64,000 bases of DNA, from the NCBI GenBank assembly GCA_963682025.1, contig OY821519.1:165406042-165470041 (forward strand). Reading direction: 5' to 3'. Below are positions 1 to 9,534 of the stretch, one piece after another; position 1 is the stretch's first letter; every line of letters starts with the position of its first letter. This stretch comes from Cordilura impudica. Lineage: Eukaryota; Arthropoda; Insecta; Diptera; Scathophagidae. A program made the translations under genes and the position numbers. Below the pieces are notes generated by a model. It was not told the origin of the DNA, ran no database searches, and saw only the letters and a list, made by a program, of their open reading frames with translations.

Positions 1-1240
1 CTCACCAATTTCTCCCTGTGACAATATTGCTCCCAATGCAAAATCAGATGCGTCTGTTGTTAATATGAATGGTCTTTCGAAATCAGGATATTGTAAAATT
101 GGTGGACTTATTAATTTCCGTTTCAAATTTTCGAATGCATTTTGACATTGCTCTGTCCATTCAAATTTCATTCCTTTCTTCAATAGTTGATTTAGACAGC
201 TTGCCATGTCTGCGAAGTTTTTGATAAATCGCCTGTAATAGTTACAAAATGCTACGAATCTCCTTACCTCGTCAGCATTTGTCGGAATTGGGTACTTCGT
301 TATTGCTTCAAATTTTTCTGGATGAGGTTTTATTCCATTTGGTGTAATTAGGTGTCCTAGGTATACCACTTCATGTTTAAAAAAACAACATTTACTTGCG
401 TTTAACTTAAGGTTATATTTTTGTAATCTGTCCAAAACCTTTATCAGATTTGCATTATGATGTCTCAGCCTGCATCCGAAAACTATTATGTCATCAACAT
501 ATAGAAAAGCTTCAAACTCTAAACCTGATAATGCTATCGTCAACATTCGTTGAAAACTATTTGAAGATATCTTTAAACCAAAAGGCAATCTTGTATATTG
601 GTAATGACCGTCGGGTGTTGAAAATGCCGTGTATGGACGTGATTGATGATCTAATTCAATCTGGTGGAATGAACTTGGCATATCCAGCGTAGAAAAATAT
701 TTAGCTCTACCTAATTTGTCCAAAACATCATCCAATCGTGTCAATGGAAATTTATCATTAACAATCTTGTCATTCAGTTTTCTAAAATCAACGACCAGTC
801 TCCATCTTTTTAAATCCGTTTGTCCTTTCTTAGGAACTAGTAACAATGGTGCGTTATATGGACTTATTGATGGTTCAATTATATTATCCTTTAAAAGTTT
901 TTGTACCTGTTCATTTATCTCGCTTGTCTGTGCCTGTGGTAATCGGTAGTTTTTTATGTATACCGGTGTTTCATCGTGTAAATCTATATGCTGTTCATAG
1001 AAATTATTGGTGGTTAATTCCTCATCCTCTACGTGAAAAACTGATTGGTATTTTTCTAAAATTTTCATTAATTCCTCATCATTATTATCCGGCTTCAAAT
1101 GGACTAGTAACTTTTTGAATCGCTCATATGTGTATTCATTATTATTTTCATTTATAGAGCATATGACATAGTCCTTCAATGCTATGGTTTCTATTTTTAA
1201 ATTATCTACTATTATGACTTTATCCGTTACGTTCAACAGT
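1..1240 (-). CDS. pol: pol: reverse transcriptase and start of RNase H (partial, open at the window edge)
   Basis: The minus-strand frame is free of stops from about 1240 to base 1. It begins with a linker, reaches the RT fingers at about 850-780 (LLVPKKG, RLVVDFRKLND), the palm at about 690-540 (TLDMPSSFHQIEL, then YTRLPFGLK) and the catalytic box FLYVDDIIVFG at about 500-460. The connection region (LGHLITPNGIKPHP, FVAFCNYYRRFIK) follows, and the RNase H start TTDASDFALGAILSQG lies at about 70-5. These are diagnostic of Ty3/gypsy polymerases. It is read by -1 frameshifting from gag through the protease, but a one-base shift near 1245 now separates RT from protease in this copy. This could be a real mutation or a sequence error. 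Confidence 0.9.
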
Positions 1241-1241
1241 T

Positions 1242-1867
1242 TTATATGCTGGTTTCCACCCTAGGAATAATTGCATTCGCCAGGTATACGCCTTTCCTTA
1301 TCTCTCTATTTAGGATTACGCTGTCCTCTGTTAATTTTATTTCGAATGGTATTATGATTTCACTTCGTGGCGGTATTCTAACGTGATTAATGCTGAAAGC
1401 ATCATTTTGTATCGGTATCACGATGTTATCATCCGTTGTATCAAACGTTAGAATGTATTTGTCATAGTCAATGCTGCATCGATATCTGGACAAAAAATCT
1501 CGTCCCAGTATCCCATCGGTTTTTATCGGAAAATCACTTGCAACTAAATGTACTATATGTTTGATAGTTGTGTTGTTAAATATTATTTTCGCATCTACTG
1601 AACCCAATGATTTTATTTGTTCCTTCGAAATTCCCATTAGGCAACAATAATCATCTGTATCCTCTTGGTAACTGTATAAAAAATTTTCCTTGCACAGTGA
1701 GACATCCGCTCCTGTGTCTATCATAAATGTTAATGGGTAATCTGTTTCTAGTATGTGTAATTTAACGTAATTTTTAAGATCTGGAGATATGCTAAATATT
1801 CTGTTTTCATCTATTGGTTGATCACCGGAAGTTCTTCTTGGGTGAACTCCGGTTGTCGGGAGTTTCC
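1242..1867 (-). pseudogene. pol: pol: aspartic protease domain
   Basis: After the predicted -1 shift at 1862-1868 the frame runs to a stop at 1242. The active-site motif MIDTGADVSLC lies near 1724-1690 and the second protease signature GILGRDFL near 1510-1490, so the retropepsin fold is complete. Retroviral-type proteases of this kind cut Gag-Pol into mature proteins inside the particle. The frame stops just where RT should follow. The next residues of pol are in a neighbouring frame (from about 1240), so one base appears to have been gained or lost. This is called a pseudogene only because of that break; the protease itself looks intact. Confidence 0.8.
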
Positions 1868-3055
1868 CTGGTTCTGTATATGGTTTACATTATAGTTTCT
1901 TCTGTTGTTAAAATTTCCTCTATTTCTGTAGTTATTTCCTCTAAAATTATTATTATTTCTATTAAAGCCATTATTATTGTTTCTGTTGTTGTAATATGTG
2001 TTTCTGTTGTTGCTACCATTTCTAAATTCGTTACTGCCATTATTGCTATTGCTGTTGTTGTTGTATCTGATATTGTTATAATTGTTATTATTACCATTGA
2101 ATCTATTATTATTGTAACTGTTGTTAGTGTTGTTAGATCTGTTGATGTTATATCTGTTGTTATTGAAGTTTTGACGCGAATTTCCGTTTTTATTGCGACC
2201 ACGATTTCCATTTGCTCTACTGTTTACGCTCTGATATAGTACTTGCCTTTCCCGTACTCTAGCTGATGAATCTTCTGCAATTCTTAGTGCTTCTGAAAAG
2301 GTGTTTACTCTACTTGCTTCGATAGTTGATATGATTTGTGGATCCCTTAAGCCACTTTTAAAAACGTTAAATGCCAAAGCATTATTTGTTCTGCATATTG
2401 CAGATCTGTCTGCTTCGCCAATCTCCCCAATTTGCACTTCATTTAACTCGCTTATCAGATACTCTATCTTATCTGCAAAACCTCTGATATTGTCACCTAT
2501 CTGAATCGTATTTGTTAGTTTCTGTAGTATATTGTTCGATGATTTAGTGGGTTTGTAGGCTTTTTTCAATGCCAACACCAACTCACTAACACTTGTCGGA
2601 ACTGTTTCTTGTTTTATTCTATTCTGTACCTTTAAATCCAGACGTGACTTGAATACAAAAATAAAGAAAAACCTTTGCTTTTCAGGTACTAATGTCTCAT
2701 GCAGTATTTCGAGATTCGTTACAAAGTTATGTATCAGCTTTGAAATTGCCGATAATTCGTTCATGTCCATCATGTTGTTCGTCATTTCCTGTTGTGTTAG
2801 TTTCCCTGTATTGTTTTTATTTGTGTGAGCTTCTAAAATTTCTAACGCTTCTTTCCTTAGTGCTTTGTATGAATCAGTAATATTTTGTCTATTTTCCTGT
2901 GTCAATTCAGGATCTATTAAATATTTTTCTAATTGTCTCTGTAGTTCTGCTATCTCTTTTCTTTTTAATTCTACTGTTTCTAAAGAATAAGGTCTACCTA
3001 GTGATTTCCTAGCATTCACTGTTATAGCTTTTAGTTTTTCCAATAGGGCTTCCAT
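1811..3055 (-). CDS. gag: gag of 412-like element (414 aa)
   Basis: A single open frame of 414 codons lies between the small upstream ORFs and the protease. Residues 1-80 are charged and helical, about 100-280 form the capsid-like part with a run of predicted helices, and residues about 285-400 are extremely rich in Asn, Arg, Gly and Tyr (many NNN and RNN repeats). No CCHC zinc knuckle is present; the basic Asn-rich tail presumably binds RNA instead. Gag would assemble the cytoplasmic particle. Its last codons overlap the protease frame after the slippery heptamer at 1862-1868, so the arrangement is a normal gag-pol overlap. Identification rests on position and composition, since Gag is poorly conserved. 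Confidence 0.8.
   Translation of the reverse strand: MEALLEKLKAITVNARKSLGRPYSLETVELKRKEIAELQRQLEKYLIDPELTQENRQNITDSYKALRKEALEILEAHTNKNNTGKLTQQEMTNNMMDMNELSAISKLIHNFVTNLEILHETLVPEKQRFFFIFVFKSRLDLKVQNRIKQETVPTSVSELVLALKKAYKPTKSSNNILQKLTNTIQIGDNIRGFADKIEYLISELNEVQIGEIGEADRSAICRTNNALAFNVFKSGLRDPQIISTIEASRVNTFSEALRIAEDSSARVRERQVLYQSVNSRANGNRGRNKNGNSRQNFNNNRYNINRSNNTNNSYNNNRFNGNNNNYNNIRYNNNSNSNNGSNEFRNGSNNRNTYYNNRNNNNGFNRNNNNFRGNNYRNRGNFNNRRNYNVNHIQNQGNSRQPEFTQEELPVINQ
1862..1868 (-). promoter_or_regulatory. -1 programmed frameshift site, G GGA AAC
   Basis: On the minus strand the gag frame reads through the heptamer G GGA AAC, which fits the X XXY YYZ rule in the gag frame, 45 bases before the gag stop. 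Slipping back one base opens the protease frame, which contains no stop before the DTG motif. Slippery heptamers of this kind are established for retroviral gag-pro/pol junctions; use here is inferred from frame geometry. Confidence 0.7.
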
Positions 3056-3124
3056 ATAGAAAAAAAAAAAATTTATTCGATTGTCTTCCTTTTTTTTTAT
3101 TTTATTTTATTTATTCAATTTTTG

Positions 3125-3336
3125 TTTTTATATAAGTTTTTAGTGAAAATTTCCATTATATTTTCATGTTATCCTTTTTTTTTTTTTTTTCTTAATATCT
3201 AATTATTTAGTGATATTTTTATTTGTATATAAGTTTCTAGTGACAATTTTTATTATATTTTCATCTTATCATTTTCTTTTTTTTTTTTTTTGTTTTGCTT
3301 ACAATAATATCTATTTATTTAGTGACATTTTTGTGT
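3125..3336. repeat. two tandem copies of a ~105-bp unit with long T tracts
   Basis: Two adjacent units each contain ATATAAGTTT, then CTAGTGA or TTAGTGA, then ATTATATTTTCAT, a run of 14-16 T, and an ATATCTA(A)TT ATTTAGTGA ending. They fill the space between gag and the upstream small ORF. On the coding strand these are A-rich spacers, which may help downstream initiation or may simply be replication slippage. Confidence 0.6.
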
Positions 3337-3710
3337 GATTCTAAAACTCTTTTGTTTTTCTTTTTGTTCTTCAAAAACATGTTCAATTCTTTTCTTGTAT
3401 TCTTTATTTTTTCATCTAGTTGCGTCTTTCTACTTATTTCTTCTTCGTAACTTAATTCACTTTTTAAGATGTTCAATTTTCTCCTCATGCGGCTTGCAAA
3501 ATCGCCCCTATTTTTCTTTACTATCGAAAGATCTACCTTCGGTATGTCTACAAGTCTGTCTGTTTTATTCCTATTCAAGGTTTTTATTGGCCTCGGGCCA
3601 ATTTTTAAAATTTCTGGTCTCTCTAACCTTTCTCCTGCCTTTAATTTCTTTCTCCAGTTTTCCTCAGTGATTTTTATTTCCTTTAATACATCTTCCAATC
3701 GTTTCTCCAT
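3315..3710 (-). CDS. small accessory ORF: charged coiled-coil protein with IGPRPIK motif (131 aa)
   Basis: This is an intact 131-codon ORF upstream of gag. It is very rich in Lys, Glu and Arg, starts MEKRLEDVLKEIK, carries the motif PEILKIGPRPIKTL at residues about 34-47 and DIPKVDLSIVKKNR at about 56-69, and ends in a predicted coiled coil (residues about 75-125). A clear homologue lies at 58684-59076 in the second 412-like element, where the same motifs occur in the same order although the surrounding non-coding DNA no longer aligns by eye. No enzyme motif is seen. Small ORFs ahead of gag have been described for Drosophila 412. Binding to nucleic acid or to the particle is a guess from the charge; the function is unknown. 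Confidence 0.75.
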   Translation of the reverse strand: MEKRLEDVLKEIKITEENWRKKLKAGERLERPEILKIGPRPIKTLNRNKTDRLVDIPKVDLSIVKKNRGDFASRMRRKLNILKSELSYEEEISRKTQLDEKIKNTRKELNMFLKNKKKNKRVLESHKNVTK

Positions 3711-3763
3711 TTAATTATATTTATTTTAAATAAATCTTATAATTTTAAATTTCGCTTTCAGTG

Positions 3764-3961
3764 TTAATTGCTTCCTAAATTATTTCTGACCTGTAGTCTT
3801 CTGATTTGTTCCTTCACGTACCGTCTAAGGTATTTGACTAATAACATTAAAGTTGTTGCTATGCATATTAATATTACTACCTCTATGCTAATACTGACCG
3901 CTGTGGGTGCGTTTACTGAAGTTGCAACAGCTTGCTGTACCTTATTGTGGGTGTTTCCCAT
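3764..3961 (-). CDS. small accessory ORF: single-span membrane protein with MGNT N-terminus (65 aa)
   Basis: The frame is open further upstream, but the methionine at 3961 is preferred. It gives MGNTHNK, which fits an N-myristoylation signal (Gly2, Asn6), and discards a low-complexity Phe stretch encoded by poly-A. The protein has a PTAVSISIEV segment, one hydrophobic span (about residues 26-44) and a basic tail (KYLRRYVKEQIRRLQ), so it should sit in a membrane with a positively charged cytoplasmic end. A diverged counterpart with PTAISVSAE, a hydrophobic span and GRYVSRQRK lies at 58140-58281 in the second element. It is the first ORF after the PBS. It is not env-like in length and resembles no viroporin recognised here. 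Confidence 0.65.
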   Translation of the reverse strand: MGNTHNKVQQAVATSVNAPTAVSISIEVVILICIATTLMLLVKYLRRYVKEQIRRLQVRNNLGSN

Positions 3962-4324
3962 TTCCACTATTAAATTAAAAAATGCCCGTATGTTATCCTT
4001 TCTAAAAAAAAATGTCAATACAAAAAAAAAAAAAAAATGGTTGACTAAAATCACACAAAATTCACTCTTTAACAATTTTCAATATTTTAACAATTTCTTT
4101 GTTTTTCAACTTAATTCAAACATTTAATAAATTCTGTTCTTAATTTGTTAAAAAAAAATTTTTTCCACATTTTAACAATTTATCACTTATTTTCTTTTTT
4201 TTTTTGTTTACATCAATATTGTAATCTCCTCCAGATATGCCCATGCAACTTCTGGGTTTTAATTCACAGTTATACCATACCAATTTCTTAAATTTTCTGC
4301 TGGATAATGTTGCTTGTTATTTTG

Positions 4325-4458
4325 TCCGCTGGATCAGTTGAAGGGTAACAGCTTTACTTGCACGATAAATTGAAAGATTCCACAGTTCGCAGGATCAGTT
4401 GAAGGATTCCATCGTTCGCAGGATCAGTTGAAGGATTCAATCGTTCGCAGGATCGCCA
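4325..4458 (-). repeat. primer-binding site followed by tandem ~29-bp repeats that resemble it
   Basis: On the minus strand the PBS TGGCGATCCTGCGAACG begins at 4458, directly next to the LTR. It is followed by about three further units of ~29 bp, each starting TGATCCTGCGAAC and ending GAATCCTTCAAC (the last one degenerate). The first repeat unit is the PBS itself, so the array looks like tandem duplication of the PBS segment. Confidence 0.75.
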
Positions 4459-5007
4459 TATAAGGTTATTATATGATTTAAAATGTTATCATATAATTTA
4501 TGATGTTAACAACACGAATGTTTTTTAAATAAAAATACCAATGTTGTTTGCTTGACTATAATCTTTCGAATGTCTTTATTTTTTCAAGTTCTTTCTTATA
4601 TATCTATTTTACATATTATTCTAATTCTCTTAATTGCTATTTACTACTTTTTACATAATTTGTCTTACAACTAGCTTACAAACTATTTTCTCATGTTTGC
4701 ATGTGTGTGTGAGCGGTCATTTGTCAGTCCGTAGTTCGATTTGTTATTATAATCCCAGTGCCCCAAATCACTGGTGGTTCATTGGCATAAACAAAAATCA
4801 ATTTCATAAATGTAACATAAAGCCTTTACATTTATTTCTACACCAGTGACACACTTGGATCAATATATTTTATTGTTAAATTTTGTGTTGTTTTAATTTA
4901 CTTTGTTGTGCCCTCGCACGCTGCAATACATGAATGATATTGTGTATGCTCAAATATCATTTTAAATGTTTGTACATTTTGGTACTCTATATTGTGCATA
5001 CACAACA
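4459..5007 (-). repeat. 5' LTR of 412-like element (~549 bp)
   Basis: The inner edge is fixed by the PBS at 4458. The outer edge is placed at TGTTGTGTATGC (ending at 5007 on the plus strand), because this matches the start of the 521-bp LTR at 57316 and gives a similar length. Minus-strand AATAAA signals occur near 4570, suitable for the LTR poly(A) site. With the partner LTR outside the window the outer boundary is inferred. Confidence 0.6.
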
Positions 5008-5403
5008 TCATTACAATACCTAAGAACAATAAATAATAAGAATAAAAAAATTTTAAATTTTAATAAACTTAAATACATAATTCTTAATACATAATTGCAT
5101 TGAAAAGGAAAAATAAGTTAATATAAAAATTTATGTTAGTGTCGTGAAAAGAAACATTTTAATTTGTTAATTTGTTCAATTTTTTATTTTCCTTCATTTG
5201 TTGCCTCTTATTAACAATCAAGGTATTTACTAATGTTTTAGAGTTTTTATATAACAAAACAGTTATATAAAAATCTAAAACTGATTTCCTATGTAATCTG
5301 CAGGAATCGGTTTCATCGAACCATCCAGAGAATTCCTTCGATGTAGCCAGAATCCGATGGATTTCATTTATTATACCATGTCGTAAGTTTATGTTGTGGT
5401 AAT
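5008..5403. other. AT-rich gap without recognisable features
   Basis: I see no coding signal or repeat boundary in this stretch. It is flanking DNA between the 412-like LTR and the Helentron-like repeat. Confidence 0.5.
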
Positions 5404-6189
5404 TATACCCTATACCACTATGTGGTTTGGGTATAATGCCTTTGTGCTGCTGTTTGTAACAACCAAAAATATTTGACCTAGACCCATCTTTAATTATACC
5501 GATCGAATCAGAATCACTTTTTGAGTTGATTTAACAATGTCCGTCTGTCCGTCCGTCCGTCCGTCTGTGTGTCCATGTAAACCTTGTAATCAAACTGCAG
5601 GTCGCAAATATGAATATATTTTGATGAAATTTTGTATATAAGCTTTTATCGGCCATGGGATGAACGGCATAGAAATTGGTGAGAATCGGTCCATGTTCAG
5701 ACCTAGCCCGCATACAAATTACCCCTATGAAATCGACATAAATTGCCATAAGATCCAAATTGTCATATAGATCTTACTCAAATTGGGTTTGTATGCGTTC
5801 ATTACATCCATTAATGAGTAGTCCAAAAATGATCCCTTTGGCCCCATATAGACTGCTTCCCGATCTTCACTTAAATCTATTAAAAACAAAAATAATGCAC
5901 TGATTCTTCTCCAATTTTGTTTGTATATATTTTTGCAAAATACAAGAGACTTTACCAAACATGATCAGGATTGGTCCATTTTTGGACCTAGTCCCCATAT
6001 AGATATAGCATCCGATATGAACTTTTTCATATCTGCAGCCAAAAAAATTAATAAAAATCCCACTCAAATTTGGTTTTTGCTTATTTTCTATGTCCAGTTA
6101 GTTGGGCCTAAGAGATAGGGTTTCTAAACGCATGGTATAGGGTATCGTATAGTCGGTCTAGACCGACTATAATTTTCTTACTTGTTTTT
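5404..6189 (+). mobile_element. Helentron/DINE-like non-autonomous element, family 1, copy A
   Basis: The element opens with an imperfect hairpin (TATACCC ... ACCACTATGTGGT ... GGGTATA). A GTCY microsatellite (TCCGTCTGTCCGTCCGTC) follows at about 5540-5570. It ends with a perfect 24-bp palindrome whose half is TATAGTCGGTCT, followed after about ten bases by TTACTTGTTTTT. A copy in the same orientation lies at 40516-41270 and one reversed at 61975-62742, with the same termini. It has no gene. Terminal hairpin, GTCY tract and lack of TIRs match the fly DINE-1/mini-me group; placing it with Helentrons is inference. Confidence 0.75.
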
Positions 6190-7055
6190 CATGAAGAAGT
6201 TCGTGTAAATTGAGAAGAACATTTTAGATATATCTGAATTATACTTAGATGCTACTACAATTTTATCTATGTTATGGGCCTTGTTCTGCACGAATGTTGT
6301 CACTGCTGCTGATGGTCCATTTGCCATTTCTAAACATCTACCGCATTGGATTTTCTTTACAAAATTTGAAAACATTACAATTAAGAATGGACGATTTTGA
6401 GTTCTACGACATCATGTTCGATGAACTAACGGAGAAACTTACATATTTAATCTTTTTTTTCGTCAGTTTCTAATTTTTTTTGCCAATTTTGTTTTTTCTA
6501 TTCTTCACTTTAAATGAATTTAATGTTTTAAATGTTTTTATTTTAAATTTTTTTCAAAATTTGTTTTTTCTATTTTTTACATTAAGCAAATAAATTATTT
6601 TACTTTTAATGAATTGTTTTTATGAATTATTTATTTAAATTTTTTTGTTAAATAAAACTTTTTGGAAAAAATATAATTTTTTTCTTTATTTGTATTTGAA
6701 ATTGTTATTCTAATTGAGATTTTTACTTAAAGCATGTCAGACAAATTTAATGTTACAAAATGTAACATGAAAATTGGCAAAAAAAAAAAAAAACTAAAAT
6801 GGATGAAATGTTTAAAAATTGAAACTTTTAAATTTTTTCCCATATAAAACCTCATTTTTGAATTATTGCAATGAATATAAAATATTATAAAAACTGTGTG
6901 TGTGTGTTTGTTGATTTCTTGGTTTGTTGTGTGTATACCCAGTTTGCAAAAGCGTGTTATAATTTCATAAAATGCGCACTGGGTTTTTCGTTTTGCTGTG
7001 TTACAATATGTCTCTTGTGCGAAATAACAACGCGTATATATTTTGTGTGATATGG
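6190..7055. other. AT-rich flank, unassigned
   Basis: A 65-codon minus-strand frame at 6178-6375 and a short plus frame at 6385-6473 (MDDFEFYDIMFDELTEKLTY) overlap here. I recognise neither, and both are short. The rest is low-complexity A/T with a (GT)n run near 6898-6910. The left target duplication of the errantivirus (TACA) ends this stretch. Confidence 0.4.
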
Positions 7056-7059
7056 TACA

Positions 7060-7324
7060 AATTAATTATTTTTTCGTTTAATAAATAAAAAACATTTTTA
7101 CTTTTTATTACAACTGCTTTATTTAAAACCAAAAACCAAACTGAAACTAAACTTAATTTTTATTTCTTATAAAGTTTTACTTAAAACTATTGACACTGCA
7201 AAAAAAAGTATGACAAGCCACCACATCCGCAGCAAACAAAATAATTCTTTGGAATTTTGTCTGCTTCGAATACTGCAAACAAGTAGTTTTTTTTATTCAG
7301 TTGACAACGAATTTGTTGTTCACT
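7060..7324 (-). repeat. 3' LTR of errantivirus
   Basis: This 265-bp sequence matches 14823-15090 except for a few substitutions and short indels (T-run length, GCAAAAACGTAAG versus GCAAAAAAAAG, and a terminal GTTAACT versus GTTCACT). Coding-strand AATAAA signals are present. The outer edge touches the TACA duplication at 7056-7059. Confidence 0.93.
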
Positions 7325-7336
7325 CTTCCCCGCTAA
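7325..7336 (-). promoter_or_regulatory. polypurine tract
   Basis: On the minus strand AGCGGGGAAG ends exactly at the 3' LTR start (AGTGAAC). This is the position and composition expected for the plus-strand primer of a gypsy-type element. Confidence 0.75.
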
Positions 7337-7358
7337 AATGAGAGCGTCCTCGATCGAT

Positions 7359-8847
7359 TTAGAAATATGGAATCTGGGAGATTCTGGGTACTTCTCTTGT
7401 TGTTACTATCATCCGTGGAGGTGACTCAATAATGGGTGAATGTGAGGATAGAGGGGTAATAACTTCTTTCCTATGTTTTCGTATCTTATTCAATAAGATA
7501 ATTAGAAGGGCTATTATAAAATATAGTAGTAAGTTAGTGGCAGAAACTAATTTATTTTTAATATCTAATAGATTAATAGCTTTAGTATTGTTCATGTGCA
7601 ATTCCTTAAGGGTTTCTAATGTTACCTTGGTTTCAATATATGCACCGGGAAGTCTCGGTTGAAGTACGGCCGGTAAAGGCTGAACATGAACGGTTTGCAA
7701 ATAATTGTAAGTTTTATTTAAAATCGTTATTGAAGCATTACTATATTGTAAGATGAAGGTTCCAGTTAAAATTTGTGGTTCACTATCAATGATGATAGTA
7801 CCATTAAATTGGTTTATTAACAAGGTTCCTGGGAAAATTTCTTCTACAGTAGGAATATCTTCATTGTTTGTGAGAGTGCAGTTGGATGTGCGACTATTTA
7901 AAAGATTTGCTAGGCATGTGTCATTTTCAATTTTTTTAACATTTTGCATTTTACATATAGTTAATTTATTATAAGTTTTACATTTTTCTTCTATGTTCAA
8001 TATTGTATTATTGCCTTTTAGTACATTTGAGTAATCAATTTTATTAACAAATTTACCGAACTTTGTCGGTTTAATTAGTATATTAGAACAATAATTATCA
8101 TTAGCTGTTGGTATGTCTAAGATATAAATTAACGAATTATTGCTAGAGGCAATTTTAACCTCTGAAAATTCAAACACTTCTTCAAGATTTACATATGGTA
8201 TAGATTCCCTTTCGAATATCTCTTTTACAATATTTACTTCAGAATTTGATAGAATAAATGAGTTTACTACTCCCACTTTTGCCCAATGTATGGCATATTG
8301 GATGTTCAATAATTCTTCTTTTAATGTATCAATTTTATATTTAAGTCTTGTAACGAAAGCTTCTTTAACTATTTCATTGCTTCTAATAGTTTTAATTATT
8401 TCATTTGTAGTTTTGGTCAACTCATCTATTCTTTCAATGGATAACTTATTGACTATTACTTGATGATTATTGTTTTGTAATACATTGTTAATTTTCTGTT
8501 CAACAATCTCGAAATCATTATGGTCTGGGTTCCCAGCAATCCACTTCCATGCTGACCCAATAAAGTTTAGCGACCTTTTAATTCTCGGTTTTAATCTGTT
8601 CAAATGGCTTTGAAGTTGAGTTATTTCATATGAGAGGAAAGGATATAGGGGATGTGATTGACTGATGTTACGCTGTATGGAAAGTTGTAATTTGTCTATC
8701 AATTCCTGATAATCTTCGGTTTCGATAACGTGTACGAGTTTGAATGTTCCAGTTTGAAGTCTAGCGTAGCCAATATTAATCGTGACAATTTGGGAATTGG
8801 TGTAATCGAGAATCTTTACCTCTGCTCCCGCTGAAGCGAGTACTACC
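7359..8847 (-). CDS. env: env, baculovirus-F-like envelope protein (expressed by splicing)
   Basis: The frame is open from a splice acceptor (TTACAG, AG at 8849-8848) to a stop at 7359. The frame has no early ATG, and the upstream exon with start and signal peptide is expected near the 5' leader, as in gypsy. Conserved features in order are: a DYTNSQ-type N-terminal segment, a furin-like RIKR site near 8585-8570, immediately followed by the fusion-peptide-like NFIGSAWKWIAGNPD, a helical region, Cys-rich and N-glycosylation-rich segments (NGT, NAS, NKT, NCT), then a hydrophobic anchor near the C-terminus (LLLYFIIALLIILL) and a cytoplasmic tail. Errantiviral Env proteins can mediate membrane fusion and cell-to-cell transfer. 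No internal stop is present. Confidence 0.88.
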
Positions 8848-8860
8848 CTGTAATGAATGG
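8847..8860 (-). promoter_or_regulatory. splice acceptor for the env subgenomic mRNA
   Basis: Minus-strand sequence CCATTCATTACAG followed by G lies a few bases downstream of the pol stop and opens directly into the env frame. Errantiviral env mRNAs are spliced, and no in-frame ATG precedes the conserved N-terminal domain. The donor was not located. Confidence 0.6.
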
Positions 8861-8866
8861 TAGTTA

Positions 8867-9534
8867 TTAGTTCCTTATATTGTTCTTATGAATAGTCCTA
8901 CCCGATTCAGTTATGACTACCGAGTTTTTATTTTCCTTAACTATTTCTTCGGTGTATGTTTTGCTCAGTTTAGTCCCTAACCGTCTGTTTCGTTTCACGA
9001 AAATTTTCTGTCCTATTTTATAATCTATCGGGGTTTTCCTATTTTTATTCAGAAATTCAAGGTCCGTCATCTGTTTATCCTTTATGTTCTTAATTATTTC
9101 CAGTCTGTCCCTTTCCAATTCACGAGGGTCTGCAAACAATTTTTTTCCAAAAAATGCATCCGCTGGCTTCCTGTGAATTGTGGAATGTATGGAATTGTTA
9201 TATTCATATAGGGACCTGTATAGAAGTTCAGAGAATGTGGAGTGAGCGTTTTCTGACTTTAAACATCGCATTATTCCTGATAGCGTAGAATGGACTCTTT
9301 CGATCTGTCCATTTACAGTACTCGAGTATGGGGGAATTTTGAATATTTTGATATTGTATTGATTTTCCAGCATGAAGGTAATTGCTGCTGAATTAAAGGA
9401 TTTTTCATTGTCCATTATGACAATCTCGGGCATACCGAATGATAGTAGAATCTCACAAAGGGGTTGTTTTATATCAGCAGTAGCTCGCGATTTTAGCAAT
9501 CTTGCTTGAACGTACTTAGAAAATTTATCGATAG
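8867..9534 (-). pseudogene. pol: pol: integrase core and C-terminal domain
   Basis: This continues pol after the break at about 9535, in another frame. The second catalytic Asp is in IVIMDNEKSF and the Glu in NGQIERVHSTL, giving the DDE core with PPYSSTVNGQIERV in the usual place. The C-terminal part has a basic GPY/F-like module (KRNRRLGTKLSK, RTIHKNNIRN) and stops at 8867, a few bases before the env splice acceptor. Integrase joins the cDNA to host DNA; the TACA duplication fits errantiviral choice of target. The first Asp belongs to the HID at the end of the upstream frame, so the domain is cut within its active-site module. Confidence 0.85.

Larger units (their letters stand above)
1..5007 (-). 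mobile_element. 412/mdg1-like Ty3 LTR retrotransposon, 5' LTR to RT; rest lies outside the window
   Basis: Read on the minus strand the order is LTR (5007-4459), primer-binding site, two small ORFs, gag, a -1 frameshift site, aspartic protease and reverse transcriptase/RNase H, which leaves the window at base 1 while still open. The LTR starts TGTTGTGTATGC, close to the TGTAGTGTACTC start of the second copy at 57316, and both PBSs begin TGGCGATCCTG, the tRNA-Arg type used by the 412/mdg1 lineage. Gag has an Asn/Arg/Gly-rich tail in place of zinc knuckles. RT and gag are open, so the copy is fairly young, although protease and RT are separated by one frameshift near 1245. Integrase and the 3' LTR are not visible. 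Confidence 0.85.

Noticed and set aside
1814..2239. A 141-codon plus-strand frame (Val/Ile/Ser-rich)
   Set aside because: It is the complement of the Asn/Arg-rich tail of gag; GTT/ATT runs are the reverse of AAC/AAT codons.
4325..4458. CRISPR-like array of ~29-bp repeats
   Set aside because: Units are directly adjacent without spacers, and the context is a eukaryotic retrotransposon PBS.
6178..6375. 65-codon minus-strand frame with CGRC and a possible protein match
   Set aside because: It starts within the end of the Helentron-like repeat, is short, and I recognise no family.
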